DNA of 64,000 bases from Rhodoferax sp. (GTDB lineage Bacteria; Pseudomonadota; Gammaproteobacteria; Burkholderiales; Burkholderiaceae_C): positions 62,001 through 126,000 of the forward strand of contig NZ_JAQTXM010000004.1 in NCBI RefSeq assembly GCF_028688795.1. Reading direction: 5' to 3'. The notes under the pieces were generated by a model. The model was not told where the DNA came from. It saw only the letters and a program-made list of their open reading frames with translations, and made no database searches. A program made the position numbers and the translations under genes. Positions 27,275 to 37,050 of the stretch are shown one piece after another (the first letter of the stretch is position 1; each line of letters starts with the position of its first letter).

Positions 27275-29254
27275 ATGGCAACGACTAGCAATGAAGGAAA
27301 AATCAGCAGCATGCCTGTAGCCGGTGCGCTACAAGGTAATGAGCTGATCGAGATTGTACAAGGCGGTATCAACAAGCGCACCACGCTTGCTGATCTTGAC
27401 AAAGCAAACAAAACCGCATACGAGATCGCAGTAGTCAATGGTTTTGTGGGTACTGTGACGCAATGGCTGACTTCTCTGAAAGGTGATAAGGGCGATGTTG
27501 GCCTTGCTGGTGCAAAGGGTGATACCGGTGCGCAGGGTCCTCAAGGGGTTGCGGGTATTCAGGGTATTGACGGTAAAGATGGCATTCAAGGTGTTGATGG
27601 CAAGACCGCTTACCAATCGGCACTGGATGGTGGGTTTGTAGGCACCGAAGCAGAATTCAACGTCGCTCTGGCTGCGCCTAAAGGGATTAATGGCGGTGTG
27701 TTCATCACTGATGTGTTGCCTCAGGTCGTTACTGACAACACCGGCGATAAGGTCAAGTCCGCCGATGGTTATAGCCTGAAAGGTTGCTCCAGTACATCAC
27801 TGAAAGTGAAGGTGATGGTATTGGCACTGACTGGTCACTCCAACTACAAGCCGGTGATCAGTGTCAATGGCGTCAATGCCACGATGACCATCAAGGGAGA
27901 AGGGCCCGTGTGGACGGGAGAAGCGCTGATTACGCTGGCTGCGCCAGTCAACGGTATGTCCATTATTACTGCCACACACGAAGACAATGCCGAGGCGCAA
28001 TGCAGTGTGACGCTTGAAGCCATTCCTGTGGTGCAGAGTGCGATCTTTACGTCGACTTACCCCGGCGCTCAAACTGAGCTGAAAGCTGGTGACAAGATGA
28101 ACATCACTGTCACGTCCGACGTGGATGTGGTGGGGTACGAAGTTGCTGATTTTGGCGCCTTCGTTGCATCTTCTGGGTCGTTTGCGGCTGGCAAAATACA
28201 AGCCATTTCCAACTTGGTGATCGCAGACCGTGGAACCACCACTTCGTCGCAAGCATTTAAGGTTCGCGTAAAGAAAGCCAACGGTTCGTGGAGTACCTGG
28301 TTTGACACAACGACTGCAGGCAGCGTAGAACTGAAGAACGTTGTCAAGCTCAACAACACGCAGCCCGACATCCAGTTTGGCACAATCACGTATCCTGCCA
28401 ACCAATCCGCCATCAAGACAGGTGAGAGCGTCACAGTTAACCACACTGTAACTAACTACGATACCATCGCATATGCGTCCACAGAGCTGACTATTGCGAG
28501 TCCTGCGACTTATTCACCAGCCAAGGCAGCCACGTACCTGGCAGGCACTTACAACGTCAGTACGCAGAACTTCACTGTCACTGCCACTCGCGCAGCCAAC
28601 GGTGCTGTAAAGACCGCCGGAGTGGTGGTATACATTGCAAACGTGGCTCCGGTTATCACGCTTTCTTTACCCGCAGCGCGTTTACGCTCCGGTGGAAATA
28701 ACGGCACCGCTGTTCAAAAACACACAATCACGCTCACGTCTACTCAGGCTCTGAAAGAACAGCCCACGCTCAATCCGCCAGAAGGTACTTGGGCAGATGC
28801 AGCGTGGACGCCTAACGCAGCCAAGACCATTTGGACGCGTGGACTTAACATCCACGACAACAATGCAAAGGGCACATTCACCTTCAATAGCCTGCAAACC
28901 ACCTCGTTATCTGGAGTTGCGCAAACCACCTTCGGCGGCAGCGCAGACTACGTCCTGGGTGGCTTCGTGTTCCGCACACTGACCGTCCCTGCATTCCCCA
29001 ATCGCGAAGTCGCAATTGGCACATACGTTGCAGATGTTGCCAAACTTCGCTGTACCAACCTGGGTAAGGGTGCAAGCGGTAGCTTGAACTTCACTTACCA
29101 GGCAGCTGTCGGTGATGTGACCAACAAGTACACCATCGCCTCGCCTACTGGTGTTGCGAACAACAAGGGTAACTTGTGGTACAACTGCGACGCCGCCAAC
29201 GCATCGTCTAACACCGCCGGCACGATGAAGATCGAGCTGGAAGAAGCCGTTTAA
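27275..29254 (+). CDS. Tail fibre with collagen-like neck and Ig-like domains
   Basis: A 659-residue fibre. Residues 10-35 hold an adaptor-type motif (ISSMPVAGALQGNELIEIVQ, then GxNK) shared with the gene at 33054. Two modules of the type TAYEIAVVNGFVGTxxxWLxSLKG flank a short Gly-X-Y stretch (about 70-105). From about 170 on there are repeated beta domains of 90-100 residues (for example VNGVNATMTIKGEGPVWTG, and segments with TYPANQSAIKTGESVTV) that look Ig-like. It begins the fibre operon. Target is not known; Ig-like domains often bind sugars weakly. Confidence 0.82.
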   Translation: MATTSNEGKISSMPVAGALQGNELIEIVQGGINKRTTLADLDKANKTAYEIAVVNGFVGTVTQWLTSLKGDKGDVGLAGAKGDTGAQGPQGVAGIQGIDGKDGIQGVDGKTAYQSALDGGFVGTEAEFNVALAAPKGINGGVFITDVLPQVVTDNTGDKVKSADGYSLKGCSSTSLKVKVMVLALTGHSNYKPVISVNGVNATMTIKGEGPVWTGEALITLAAPVNGMSIITATHEDNAEAQCSVTLEAIPVVQSAIFTSTYPGAQTELKAGDKMNITVTSDVDVVGYEVADFGAFVASSGSFAAGKIQAISNLVIADRGTTTSSQAFKVRVKKANGSWSTWFDTTTAGSVELKNVVKLNNTQPDIQFGTITYPANQSAIKTGESVTVNHTVTNYDTIAYASTELTIASPATYSPAKAATYLAGTYNVSTQNFTVTATRAANGAVKTAGVVVYIANVAPVITLSLPAARLRSGGNNGTAVQKHTITLTSTQALKEQPTLNPPEGTWADAAWTPNAAKTIWTRGLNIHDNNAKGTFTFNSLQTTSLSGVAQTTFGGSADYVLGGFVFRTLTVPAFPNREVAIGTYVADVAKLRCTNLGKGASGSLNFTYQAAVGDVTNKYTIASPTGVANNKGNLWYNCDAANASSNTAGTMKIELEEAV

Positions 29255-29272
29255 TTTTAAAAAGGATACAAC

Positions 29273-32200
29273 ATGGCTACGCCATTTGAAGATTTTGTCA
29301 ACGTCGAGTTACCCAAACGGATTTCGTCTAAGGACAATCCACTGACTGTCGCAGCAGGTCTGGTGCCTGTCAGTACAGGTGTAGGCTTGGAAGTTGTACT
29401 GACCAATCCCGCCACAATGGAGAGCATGAAGGGTCCTAAAGGCGACCCCGGTATCAATGGTATCGACGGTGTTGACGGCAAGGACGGTCGACCGGGTCCT
29501 ATGGGCACTGGCTTGAGTATCTTGGGTAAATTAGATAGCCCTGATCAACTCACCAGCATGAACCTTGAGGACTATGTGGATGGTGAAACATGGGTGATTA
29601 ACGGTACGTTCTATACCAAGAATGCTGGGCAATGGCAGAACTTCGGTGACATCCGAGGCCCTGCTGGTAAATCAGCCTTTGAAGTAGCGCAAGAATACAA
29701 CCCGAGCTACATCACCATTGTTGACTGGATGGATTCCCTAAAGGGCCAGGACGGCATTGGTTTGCGTGTCTTGGGTGGTTTTAACTCGGTTGCAGACCTC
29801 CCTCCAAGTGGTGATAATGGCGATACTTACATCATCGAAGAACGGATGTACGTGTGGAACGGCTCGTACTGGGACAAAGTGGGTCAAGTGGGTCCACAGG
29901 GTCTGGGCGCTTACGAGCTGGCGCAATACTTTGGCTACAGTGGGACCAAGCAAGAATATCTCACTTCTCTAAATGGTAAGGACGCTTACCAGGTGGCTGT
30001 TCGTGCGGGTTTCAATGGCACGCAAGCCGAATGGCTGACATCCCTAAAAGGGGATAAAGGCGATCAAGGCGACAGCGCCTATAAAACCGCCATAGCTGGT
30101 GGTTACTTTGGCTCCCAGGCGGAATGGATTGCTTCGCTCAAAGGCGATAAGGGTGATAAAGGTGACCAGGGTGAGGTGGGTGCCAACATCGCTATCCTCG
30201 GCCGACTGGACAGCGCTGCTGAACTTGCAGCTCACAGTGCCGGCAGGCAACCTGGTGAAGGTTACATGATCGGTGTGAACTTCTGGGTGTGGGACGGTGC
30301 TGTATTTGTTGACGTGGGTCCTATCCAAGGACCCAAAGGCGATAAGGGCGACAAAGGTGATCAAGGCGTTGCTGGAAAGAGCGCATTTGAGTTAGAGCAG
30401 CAACTTGGCTATGGCGGCACGTTCCAAGAATGGATAACAGGGTTCCATGGAGAAGATGGCGCGCAAGGTCCTCAGGGTGACCCCGGTGACAGCGCATTCG
30501 AAGTAGCGAAAACTGCAGGGTGGTTGGGTGACGAAGTCTCCTGGTTGGAATCTCTCAAGGGCCCCAAAGGTGACCAGGGTGTTATGGGTCCCATTGGTCC
30601 CGTAGGCAAGGGGATCACCATCGTAGGTCGTGCAGCGGACGTCTCTGGTCTTCCGACAGTAGGCGGAGCAGACGCAGAGTCCTGGGTCGTAGGTGAAAAT
30701 CTTTGGGCTTGGATAGATTCGAAATGGGAGGATCTTGGCCCGTTCCGTGGACCTCAAGGTCTTCGAGGGCTTGTGGGTGTTCAGGGTCCGCAAGGTATCC
30801 AAGGACCTCAGGGTCAGCAAGGCGCTGTAGGGGCTACTGGGCCTGCTGGTCCATTGGGACCACAAGGACCTCAGGGTCCGCAAGGCGCTGTAGGGCCAGC
30901 AGGCCCTACTGGCCCCATTGGGCCCGAAGGACCGCAGGGTCCGCAAGGCCTTAAAGGCGATGCTGGACAAGGTGTGAGCCTGAAGGGGACCGTTGCTACT
31001 GTGGGTGATATACCCGCTACTCCGGCACCTAGTGACGGTGATGCATACGCCATTGGCGACAGCCTGTATATTTACAGTTCCGGTGCTTGGAAAAACATCG
31101 GCACCTATCGAGGTCCACAGGGCCTTCAAGGTATCCAAGGTGATGAAGGTCCTGCGGGTCCTGCAATTACACCAAAAGGAACACTGGCAGACGTTGCCAA
31201 TCTGACAGGCATTGTCTCTCCTGCAAAGGGTGACTCATACTTGATCAACGGTACATTGTACACCTATGACAATAGTACCTGGGTGAACATGGGTAACCTG
31301 ATGGGTCCTATTGGCCCCAAGGGTGACAAGGGCGATAATGGCATTAATGGTCTCAATGGCCTTAATGGCGAAGTGGGTCTGCAAGGCCCTATGGGTCCTG
31401 GGCTTACGCCGAAAGGCAAACTCGCCACGGTCGCTGATCTGGACACATTAGTCAACACGAAGGACGGTGATGTCTATTTGATCAACGGCGAGATGCATGT
31501 ATTTGACTCCACTGACTGGGTCAATATGGGCGATCTGACTGGGCCTGCTGGTCCGTCTGCGCTGGATATCGCCAAGTCACTGGACCCTTCTATTGCCACT
31601 CAGGCTGATTTCTTTGCAGCACTGGTGGGCCCGCAAGGCCCTGCTGGTCCCATTGGGCCCGAGGGCCCCAGGGGTATTTCGCTCAATGTCAAGGGACCCT
31701 TAACAGACATTGCGCTTTTGCCAGACAGCGCAACTAGCAAGCTGAATGATGCTTATCTCATTGGCGGGCACATGTACGTCTTTGATGGCGTTGGTTATGT
31801 CGACACAGGAGACATCCGAGGCATTCAAGGCGATAAGGGTGACATGGGTCCAGGTGTTACGATTTTGGGCAGCCTGACATCAGTCACGGAACTGCCTACA
31901 ACCGGAACAATCGGCGAAGGTTACTTAATTGGAACAAACTTCTGGTGTTGGGTGGATGGCCAATATGTTGACTTAGGCCCCATTCGTGGACCTAAGGGTG
32001 AGCGCGGTGCTACAGGACCTACTGGTGCTACAGGCCCTACGGGTCCTCAAGGTCCTACGGGTCCCAAGGGTGATGTTGGCGCACGCTGGATCATTGCAAA
32101 ACGCAATCCCAACGCACTGGATGGTCGTACCAACGATTGCTTCTTCAACAGCATCAGTCAAGAGATTTTCTACAAAATCACCTCGACCGCATGGTCTTCG

Positions 32201-32854
32201 CAAGGTTTCGTCGGTGGCGGTAACGTCTACGATGCACCAAACGACGGCCTGAAATACCTCAGAAAAGATGGCGGCTGGGTAGCAACCACGATTGATGACG
32301 CACCCGATGATGGCAAGCTGTACATCCGTGAGAACGGAATGTGGGTTCAAACCACGCTCACGGACGCTCCTAAGGACGGAGTCAAGTATGTTCGAAAGGA
32401 CAATTCTTGGGTAGCTGTGGCGGTTGATGAAGCACCGAAAGACGGAAAAGAGTACGTTCGCTACAATGGAGTTTGGGCGGTCGTAAATAAGCTGGAAGAC
32501 GTGACTGCAGGTTCTGTCGGCGATTACTTCCGAACTGTGTCGGGGTGGTCACGCTTCAACCGGTACGATTTAGACCATGAGGTCAACGGCACTGGTGTTT
32601 TAGACCTGTCTAAGAAACAGGTCTTCAGCATTGACATCACGGCCAATAAAACAATCTCTTTCACAAATGCACCGCCATCATCGCGTGCGATGTCGATTGT
32701 GATTGTGCTTACAGGTACTGGTGGTACGGTTACATGGCCCGTAGACATCACTTGGGCCGACAACACAGCACCGGTACTGGGTGCTACAACCACAGTGGTT
32801 ACGCTGCTGTGGGCAAACGGAAGGCTGTTCGGAAGTGTAAGCATTTCCGCATAA
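29273..32854 (+). CDS. Giant modular collagen-like tail fibre
   Basis: A 1193-residue fibre. It alternates three module types: about nine copies of a 50-residue beta module (pattern ILGxLxSVxELPxxGxxGD and YLIxxxxYVWDGxxWVxxG); about seven copies of a 25-residue module (SAxExAxxxGxxGTxxEW and SLKG); and Gly-X-Y collagen stretches, the longest at about 500-560. Near 984-1070 four short repeats (DAPxDGxxYxRxxGxWV) lead to a C-terminal beta domain with [10 protein letters not shown], which is like the C-terminus of the fibre at 35216. AAAAAGGATACAAC precedes the ATG. It probably forms a long trimeric fibre. Confidence 0.88.
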   Translation: MATPFEDFVNVELPKRISSKDNPLTVAAGLVPVSTGVGLEVVLTNPATMESMKGPKGDPGINGIDGVDGKDGRPGPMGTGLSILGKLDSPDQLTSMNLEDYVDGETWVINGTFYTKNAGQWQNFGDIRGPAGKSAFEVAQEYNPSYITIVDWMDSLKGQDGIGLRVLGGFNSVADLPPSGDNGDTYIIEERMYVWNGSYWDKVGQVGPQGLGAYELAQYFGYSGTKQEYLTSLNGKDAYQVAVRAGFNGTQAEWLTSLKGDKGDQGDSAYKTAIAGGYFGSQAEWIASLKGDKGDKGDQGEVGANIAILGRLDSAAELAAHSAGRQPGEGYMIGVNFWVWDGAVFVDVGPIQGPKGDKGDKGDQGVAGKSAFELEQQLGYGGTFQEWITGFHGEDGAQGPQGDPGDSAFEVAKTAGWLGDEVSWLESLKGPKGDQGVMGPIGPVGKGITIVGRAADVSGLPTVGGADAESWVVGENLWAWIDSKWEDLGPFRGPQGLRGLVGVQGPQGIQGPQGQQGAVGATGPAGPLGPQGPQGPQGAVGPAGPTGPIGPEGPQGPQGLKGDAGQGVSLKGTVATVGDIPATPAPSDGDAYAIGDSLYIYSSGAWKNIGTYRGPQGLQGIQGDEGPAGPAITPKGTLADVANLTGIVSPAKGDSYLINGTLYTYDNSTWVNMGNLMGPIGPKGDKGDNGINGLNGLNGEVGLQGPMGPGLTPKGKLATVADLDTLVNTKDGDVYLINGEMHVFDSTDWVNMGDLTGPAGPSALDIAKSLDPSIATQADFFAALVGPQGPAGPIGPEGPRGISLNVKGPLTDIALLPDSATSKLNDAYLIGGHMYVFDGVGYVDTGDIRGIQGDKGDMGPGVTILGSLTSVTELPTTGTIGEGYLIGTNFWCWVDGQYVDLGPIRGPKGERGATGPTGATGPTGPQGPTGPKGDVGARWIIAKRNPNALDGRTNDCFFNSISQEIFYKITSTAWSSQGFVGGGNVYDAPNDGLKYLRKDGGWVATTIDDAPDDGKLYIRENGMWVQTTLTDAPKDGVKYVRKDNSWVAVAVDEAPKDGKEYVRYNGVWAVVNKLEDVTAGSVGDYFRTVSGWSRFNRYDLDHEVNGTGVLDLSKKQVFSIDITANKTISFTNAPPSSRAMSIVIVLTGTGGTVTWPVDITWADNTAPVLGATTTVVTLLWANGRLFGSVSISA
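30780..30960 (+). repeat. Gly-X-Y coding tandem repeats (collagen stretch)
   Basis: Nine-base-type repeats such as GGTCCGCAAGG and GGACCTCAGGG run through this part, coding for GPQGPQG-type triplets. Further shorter runs lie at 29430-29500, 30040-30180, 30330-30380, 31300-31400, 31630-31680 and 31980-32080. They are likely sites of unequal recombination. Confidence 0.75.
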
Positions 32855-32867
32855 GCAATTCATGACA

Positions 32868-32902
32868 GCATAATACCCTGGCAAGTCGCCAGGGTATTAT
32901 GC
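32868..32902 (+). terminator. 15-bp hairpin GCATAA...TTATGC
   Basis: Perfect stem 32868-32882 with 32888-32902, loop AAGTC. It ends the giant fibre transcript. Confidence 0.82.
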
Positions 32903-32922
32903 CTTCAATACAGCGTTCTTTC

Positions 32923-32940
32923 TTTTATGCTATGTCTGCC
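32923..32940 (+). promoter_or_regulatory. TTTTATGCTATG late-promoter-like box
   Basis: TTTTATGCTATGTCTG, 20 bases after the terminator, repeats the TTATGC box without being part of a hairpin. This is useful evidence that the box is not just a stem arm. It is 120 bases before the gene at 33054. Confidence 0.4.
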
Positions 32941-33053
32941 ATTCAAGGAATCTACAAAAGATTCTATTGCTCGAATAGCACCTTTCAGTTACGTGCGTAT
33001 TGTGTCATGTGACAAAAGAGGTGTTAAGTCCTCAACTTCAACATCGGCTTGTC

Positions 33054-33461
33054 ATGTCCTTCACCTTACCCAATTCGTGCGATTCTTGTCAATCGACTTC
33101 AAATGAAACCGATCCTTTCATACTGCCTGAAATGGTAACGATTTCCCAGCTACCTCCGGCCGATAAGTTAACCGGCTACGAGGTCATGGAAATTGTACAA
33201 GAAGGCATGAACAAGAAAGTCATGCTTAACGTAGTGGGGCAAGCTGTCTCTGGGATCGTGACCAGACGCTATGAGTTTGAGAGCTCGATGGTCTGGAAAA
33301 TTAAGCACAATCTCAAAACTAGCAGCTTTATTGCGACCTTAGCAGACTCGCAAGGCACGCCTTTATTCACCAGTATTACGCCAATCAGCAAGGACGAAAT
33401 CTGGATTCAGTTCACTGAACCAGAAGAAGGCAGCGCAAGCATCATATTTAATGTGGGATGA
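33054..33461 (+). CDS. Short fibre/adaptor protein (135 aa)
   Basis: The N-terminal part (ISQLPPADKLTGYEVMEIVQ followed by EGMNKK, about 24-49) matches the start of the fibre at 27275, so it is likely the domain that attaches to the tail. The C-terminal 60 residues (KIKHNLKTSSFIATLADSQG and IWIQF) resemble the last 65 residues of the next gene. It is therefore a minimal fibre: attachment domain plus tip domain. The start is uncertain; the ATG at 33054 has no ribosome site, and an upstream TTG at 33000 is in frame near GAGGTG at 33017. Confidence 0.65.
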   Translation: MSFTLPNSCDSCQSTSNETDPFILPEMVTISQLPPADKLTGYEVMEIVQEGMNKKVMLNVVGQAVSGIVTRRYEFESSMVWKIKHNLKTSSFIATLADSQGTPLFTSITPISKDEIWIQFTEPEEGSASIIFNVG

Positions 33462-33514
33462 CGATGTTTTCTAACATTACCCGCACTTTTGAGAAACCTC
33501 TATAAGGCATAAAA

Positions 33515-35128
33515 ATGGCATTTCCCAAGTTCCACGGTCTCCGTCTGGCCGGCAGCAGCTTCATCGAGAACCTGCAAATTGAAAAACTGACCGAAGACCC
33601 GGCCAACCTGGTTGGTTCGCGGATCTGGCACAACACCACCGAAGGCACCCTGAAGTACTCGGTGATCGAATCGGGTAGCGTTGTCACTCACGCCATCTAC
33701 GACCGCGAAACCGCAGTCGCAGCACTGAACGCCATCAGTGGCACCGTTACCACCAACAACACCACGCAGACTGCTGCTCTGCAAGCTGAAGTTGATGCTC
33801 GCGTCGACGCCATCGAAACGCTTTCGCTGGCGATCACTGCAGAGCAAATGGCTCGTGCCACGGCCGACACCGAAGCAGCACTGGCAGCTTCGACCGCCCT
33901 GCAAGCCGAAACCGACGCGCGTATCGCAGCTGACCAAGTGGCCACCTCGGCCGCTTCGGACCAACTGACCACCGAAGCAGCTGCACGTCTGGCTGGCGAC
34001 CAAGCACTGGACACGACCATTCAAGCTGTTCAAGCTGAACTGAACAACACCCAAGGTGGTGCTGGTCTGTCCATCACGGGTGCTTACGTCCCTGAAGCTG
34101 GTGCAGCCTACATCTCCAGCGCTACCTCGCTGGCTGGTGCTGCTGTCCTGCTGGACACCGCTGTTGTCGCTGAAGCTTCGGCGCGCGCTGCTGCTGATGC
34201 GGCTATCCAGACTGCACTGACCGCTGAAGCACAACTGCGTGCTGACGGCGACACCGCGCTGGAAAACCGCATTACCGAATACGTTAACGGCCAAATCGCC
34301 GCTGACGAAGTTCAAGACCAAGCCGAAGTCGCTGCTCGCATCGCTGCTGACGCTGCCATCCAAGCTGAACTGGATCTGACCCAAGCCACCATTGGTGTCA
34401 AGACCGACGGCAGCCTGGACGCCATCACTACCTCGAACTACATCAACAGCGCCACCACGGTGATGGGCGCCGTGATGACGCTGGATAGCTCGCTGAAGGG
34501 CGTTTCTAACGACCTGACCAGTGAAATCACCAGCCGCACCACCGCTGAAGCCGCACTGGCTGCCAGCATCCAAGCCGAAGCCACCACCCGTAGCACTTCG
34601 GACCTGGCACAACAGCAAGAGATCGACAACATCGAAGCTGGCGCTGGTCTGGAAACCAACGGTACCTACCTGGCTCCGACCAACTCCAACTACCTGAACA
34701 GCGCAGCAAGCCTGAAGGACGCAGACTTCAAACTGGACGCTGCTGTCAAGGCAGTCGATGACAAGGCCGTTGCTGCTCAAGTCAGCATTGGCGCTGAAGT
34801 CACTCGCGCTACTGCTGCAGAGCAAGCTCTGAGCGACCGCATCGACAGCGCTCAAACTGCTGGTTCGACCGCCACTGCGACTCTGAAGACGCAGATCAAC
34901 GGCACGGTCTTCAACGTCAAGACCCTGGTCCCGCAACTGGTCCACGTGATTGAACACAACCTGGCTGCTGAATTCATTCAGTGGTCGCTGCTGGTTCAAG
35001 CTGCAGACCTGTCGTGGAACGGCGACATCGTTGGTTTCACTGAAATCAACAACAACTCCGTGCGCATCGAGCTGTCGGAGTCGAGCAACATCAAGCTGAG
35101 CATCAAGAAGATGGACGCCCTGGCTTAA
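33515..35128 (+). CDS. Abundant coiled-coil fibre protein
   Basis: A 537-residue protein rich in Ala/Thr/Glu heptads (for example AEVDARVDAIETLSLAITAE), broken by three copies of a 40-residue insert (GAGLxxxGxYxxxxxxxYxxSAxSLxxAxxxLDxAV, at about 180, 290 and 370). The last 65 residues share the HNL-x-AEFIQWSLL tip pattern with the gene at 33054. Third codon positions are almost all C or G, the strongest bias in the window, so it is likely made in large amounts. A trimeric head or tail fibre (whisker-type) is the best guess. ATAAGGCATAAAA precedes the ATG. Confidence 0.8.
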   Translation: MAFPKFHGLRLAGSSFIENLQIEKLTEDPANLVGSRIWHNTTEGTLKYSVIESGSVVTHAIYDRETAVAALNAISGTVTTNNTTQTAALQAEVDARVDAIETLSLAITAEQMARATADTEAALAASTALQAETDARIAADQVATSAASDQLTTEAAARLAGDQALDTTIQAVQAELNNTQGGAGLSITGAYVPEAGAAYISSATSLAGAAVLLDTAVVAEASARAAADAAIQTALTAEAQLRADGDTALENRITEYVNGQIAADEVQDQAEVAARIAADAAIQAELDLTQATIGVKTDGSLDAITTSNYINSATTVMGAVMTLDSSLKGVSNDLTSEITSRTTAEAALAASIQAEATTRSTSDLAQQQEIDNIEAGAGLETNGTYLAPTNSNYLNSAASLKDADFKLDAAVKAVDDKAVAAQVSIGAEVTRATAAEQALSDRIDSAQTAGSTATATLKTQINGTVFNVKTLVPQLVHVIEHNLAAEFIQWSLLVQAADLSWNGDIVGFTEINNNSVRIELSESSNIKLSIKKMDALA

Positions 35129-35138
35129 TGTGAGTTGA

Positions 35139-35191
35139 TGCAGCAATGGGGCGAGCAATCTCCCCATTGCTGCACTTTCTTTTTTATGTCG
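35139..35191 (+). terminator. 13-bp hairpin, T tract and TTATGTCG box
   Basis: Stem 35139-35151 with 35162-35174, then CTTTCTTTTTT, a classical intrinsic terminator. The T tract runs into TTATGTCGTAAAT, so here the TATG box is 10 bases beyond the hairpin rather than part of it. Confidence 0.85.
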
Positions 35192-35215
35192 TAAATCCTT
35201 AGTAAAGGAAAAATA

Positions 35216-36325
35216 ATGAGTGGATCTCTCGCCTTTGATCTGATTCGCGCACGATTAGAAGTTGACTTGGATCTGGCGCACAAGTTTGTGCACGGTACAG
35301 ATACCGAGACAATTGTCATCGAAAGTGGCGAAATCCCTACGTTGGCCAATATGGTCAAATCGCTGCCGTTGTCCAGCAAGTTGGACACAGCAACGAACCT
35401 GGTAAACTCTGCAGAAAATGCCGTACAACGTGCAGAGGCTGCTATCGCAGTCCTGCAGCTGGCTGAACAGCGAACACTAAGCTACAAGGACGCTACACTG
35501 TCGGCGCTTCAGACCGCTACTGAAGCCATGTCGATTGCGCAAACCCACGCATCCAATGCACAGGCGGCTGCGCAAAACGTTACCATTCGAGCCGATGTGG
35601 CCACACTGGCTGCCACCAATGCAGCCAGTGCGCGGGATCAAGCAAGCACGGCTGCGCTCAGCGCCGCAGGCTATGGTTATGCCCTGTCTGCCACCAGCAA
35701 GACTTCTCTGTCTATCGGAACGGGCAGCAAGAGCTTTTCGATCGGCACTGGAAAGCAGTTTGTTGCAAAGCAATGGGTGATTGCTGTTGCTGGCAACAAC
35801 AGCATGACAGGTGAAGTGGTCAGCTATGCCAACGGCAACCTGACAATCAACGCGGTCAATGTTACAGGCAGTGGCACATTTGCTGACTGGACCATCGCAG
35901 TTTCTGGCGCAGCGGGTGCCGCTGGTGCTCAAGGTCCACAGGGTCCGCAAGGCCCCAAAGGCGATACCGGCAGTGCTGGTGCTGACGGAAGCCTACGCAA
36001 GTATCTGGACAAAGGCCTCGTTGCTGGCGCAGTAGCCGTAGACTTTGCCTTGGGTCAACACCAGCGCATGCAAGTCACCGGAGCGACTACACTGTCTGTT
36101 GCCAACTGGCCCGGAAATACGACGTCCAACATGCTGATGCTGGAGGTGGTCAATGGTGGTGCATTCGCCATTACTTGGCCTACGATCAATTGGGTGTTGT
36201 CCGATGGCGCATTCACGCAAGTGTTTAGTGCTAACGGTACCCCGCTGCAAGCCTCTGGCATCGACTTCGTGATGCTTTGGACTCGCGACGGCGGCACTAC
36301 GGTCTACGGTAAAGTTGTCCGTTAA
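35216..36325 (+). CDS. Tail fibre with coiled coil and collagen-like tip
   Basis: A 369-residue fibre. N-terminus (LAFDLIRARLEVDLDLAHKF, then FVHGTDTETI) is of the type that opens many phage fibre proteins. Then a long Ala-rich coiled coil (about 60-155), a small beta module (SIGTGSKSFSIGTGKQFV), a collagen stretch ([16 protein letters not shown], about 235-255) and a C-terminal beta domain (FAITWPTINWVLSDG) shared with the giant fibre at 29273. AAAGGAAAAATA precedes the ATG. Confidence 0.82.
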   Translation: MSGSLAFDLIRARLEVDLDLAHKFVHGTDTETIVIESGEIPTLANMVKSLPLSSKLDTATNLVNSAENAVQRAEAAIAVLQLAEQRTLSYKDATLSALQTATEAMSIAQTHASNAQAAAQNVTIRADVATLAATNAASARDQASTAALSAAGYGYALSATSKTSLSIGTGSKSFSIGTGKQFVAKQWVIAVAGNNSMTGEVVSYANGNLTINAVNVTGSGTFADWTIAVSGAAGAAGAQGPQGPQGPKGDTGSAGADGSLRKYLDKGLVAGAVAVDFALGQHQRMQVTGATTLSVANWPGNTTSNMLMLEVVNGGAFAITWPTINWVLSDGAFTQVFSANGTPLQASGIDFVMLWTRDGGTTVYGKVVR

Positions 36326-36340
36326 CAAAAAAAATAATCT

Positions 36341-36361
36341 CAATTGCATTCTATGCAATTG
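36341..36361 (+). terminator. 9-bp hairpin between fibre and assembly gene
   Basis: CAATTGCAT (36341-36349), loop TCT, ATGCAATTG (36353-36361), then GGTGCTTTTC. AT-rich and without a long T tract, so it may only reduce read-through. Confidence 0.5.
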
Positions 36362-36390
36362 GGTGCTTTTCATTTCTTAGGAGATTTTTT

Positions 36391-36945
36391 ATGTCTTTTC
36401 GAACTCAGTTCCGTATTCGAGAATCCGGCCTGATCGTCGGTGATGCCGGGTTTCGTACCCTGCATCCCAATGTGTCGTTCCCTGAGGCTATCAGCCAAGA
36501 GATCGCCGATAGCTTCGGCGCCGACTTGGTCGAACTGAAGGACCCGCCGCCGCTGGCACGCCGCGAGCAGGCTGTGGTGAATGAGCCTGCGTACAACGAG
36601 GAAACAGGCCGTTGGACACAAGACTGGACCGTTTCCCCGATCACTGATCCGGAGATCCTGGCCGAGTCGTACCGCATGGAAGCCGAAGAACTCAAGCAGC
36701 GTTACCTGGGTCACGTCCAAGTGCACTTGGACACCAAAGCCCGTGAACACGGCTACGACGACATCAAGTCTGCAGCCCTGCGTGCAGCCTATCCGGGTCC
36801 TTACCAACAAGAAGGCATCACGCTGGCTACCTGGATGGACGAGTGCTGGTTCCTGACGTTTGAGCTGCTGGCTGAAGCGCAAGGCGGTGCCGCTGAGCTG
36901 ACTCAAGAACAACTGATCGCGCAACTGCCGGTCTGCTCGATCTGA
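36391..36945 (+). CDS. Fibre-associated protein, DUF4376-like
   Basis: A 184-residue protein. Its C-terminal half (LDTKAREHGYDDIKSAALRA and EGITLATWMDECW) fits the DUF4376-type domain found at the end of many phage tail-fibre operons, thought to help fibre assembly. TTAGGAG lies 8 bases before the ATG. It closes the plus-strand fibre operon. Confidence 0.7.
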   Translation: MSFRTQFRIRESGLIVGDAGFRTLHPNVSFPEAISQEIADSFGADLVELKDPPPLARREQAVVNEPAYNEETGRWTQDWTVSPITDPEILAESYRMEAEELKQRYLGHVQVHLDTKAREHGYDDIKSAALRAAYPGPYQQEGITLATWMDECWFLTFELLAEAQGGAAELTQEQLIAQLPVCSI

Positions 36946-36958
36946 TCGATCGCACCAT

Positions 36959-36992
36959 ACCCTTAGGTTATAACCTAAGGGTTTTTATGCTG
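36959..36992 (+). terminator. 24-nt perfect palindrome then TTTTTATGCTGTC
   Basis: ACCCTTAGGTTA / TAACCTAAGGGT (36959-36982), followed by TTTTATGCTGTCTATT. The upstream side lacks the AGCATAA arm, so the TTATGCTGTC box here is independent of stem symmetry. It precedes the thymidylate kinase gene by 60 bases. Confidence 0.85.
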
Positions 36993-37050
36993 TCTATTTA
37001 TTTTTACTTAAAAACAGCATGTAATGTAATCAACCTGCAAGGATTAAACC

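Noticed and set aside
28000..29100. Minus-strand frames opposite the 27275 fibre
   Set aside because: Short, overlapping each other, Cys/Arg-rich, no start signals.
30780..30960. CRISPR-like or other spaced repeats
   Set aside because: The repeats are in frame and encode Gly-X-Y collagen triplets.
33500..35167. 555-codon open frame on the minus strand
   Set aside because: It lies wholly opposite the 33515 fibre gene, whose extreme C/G third-position bias removes stops on the other strand. No ribosome site; composition is not protein-like.
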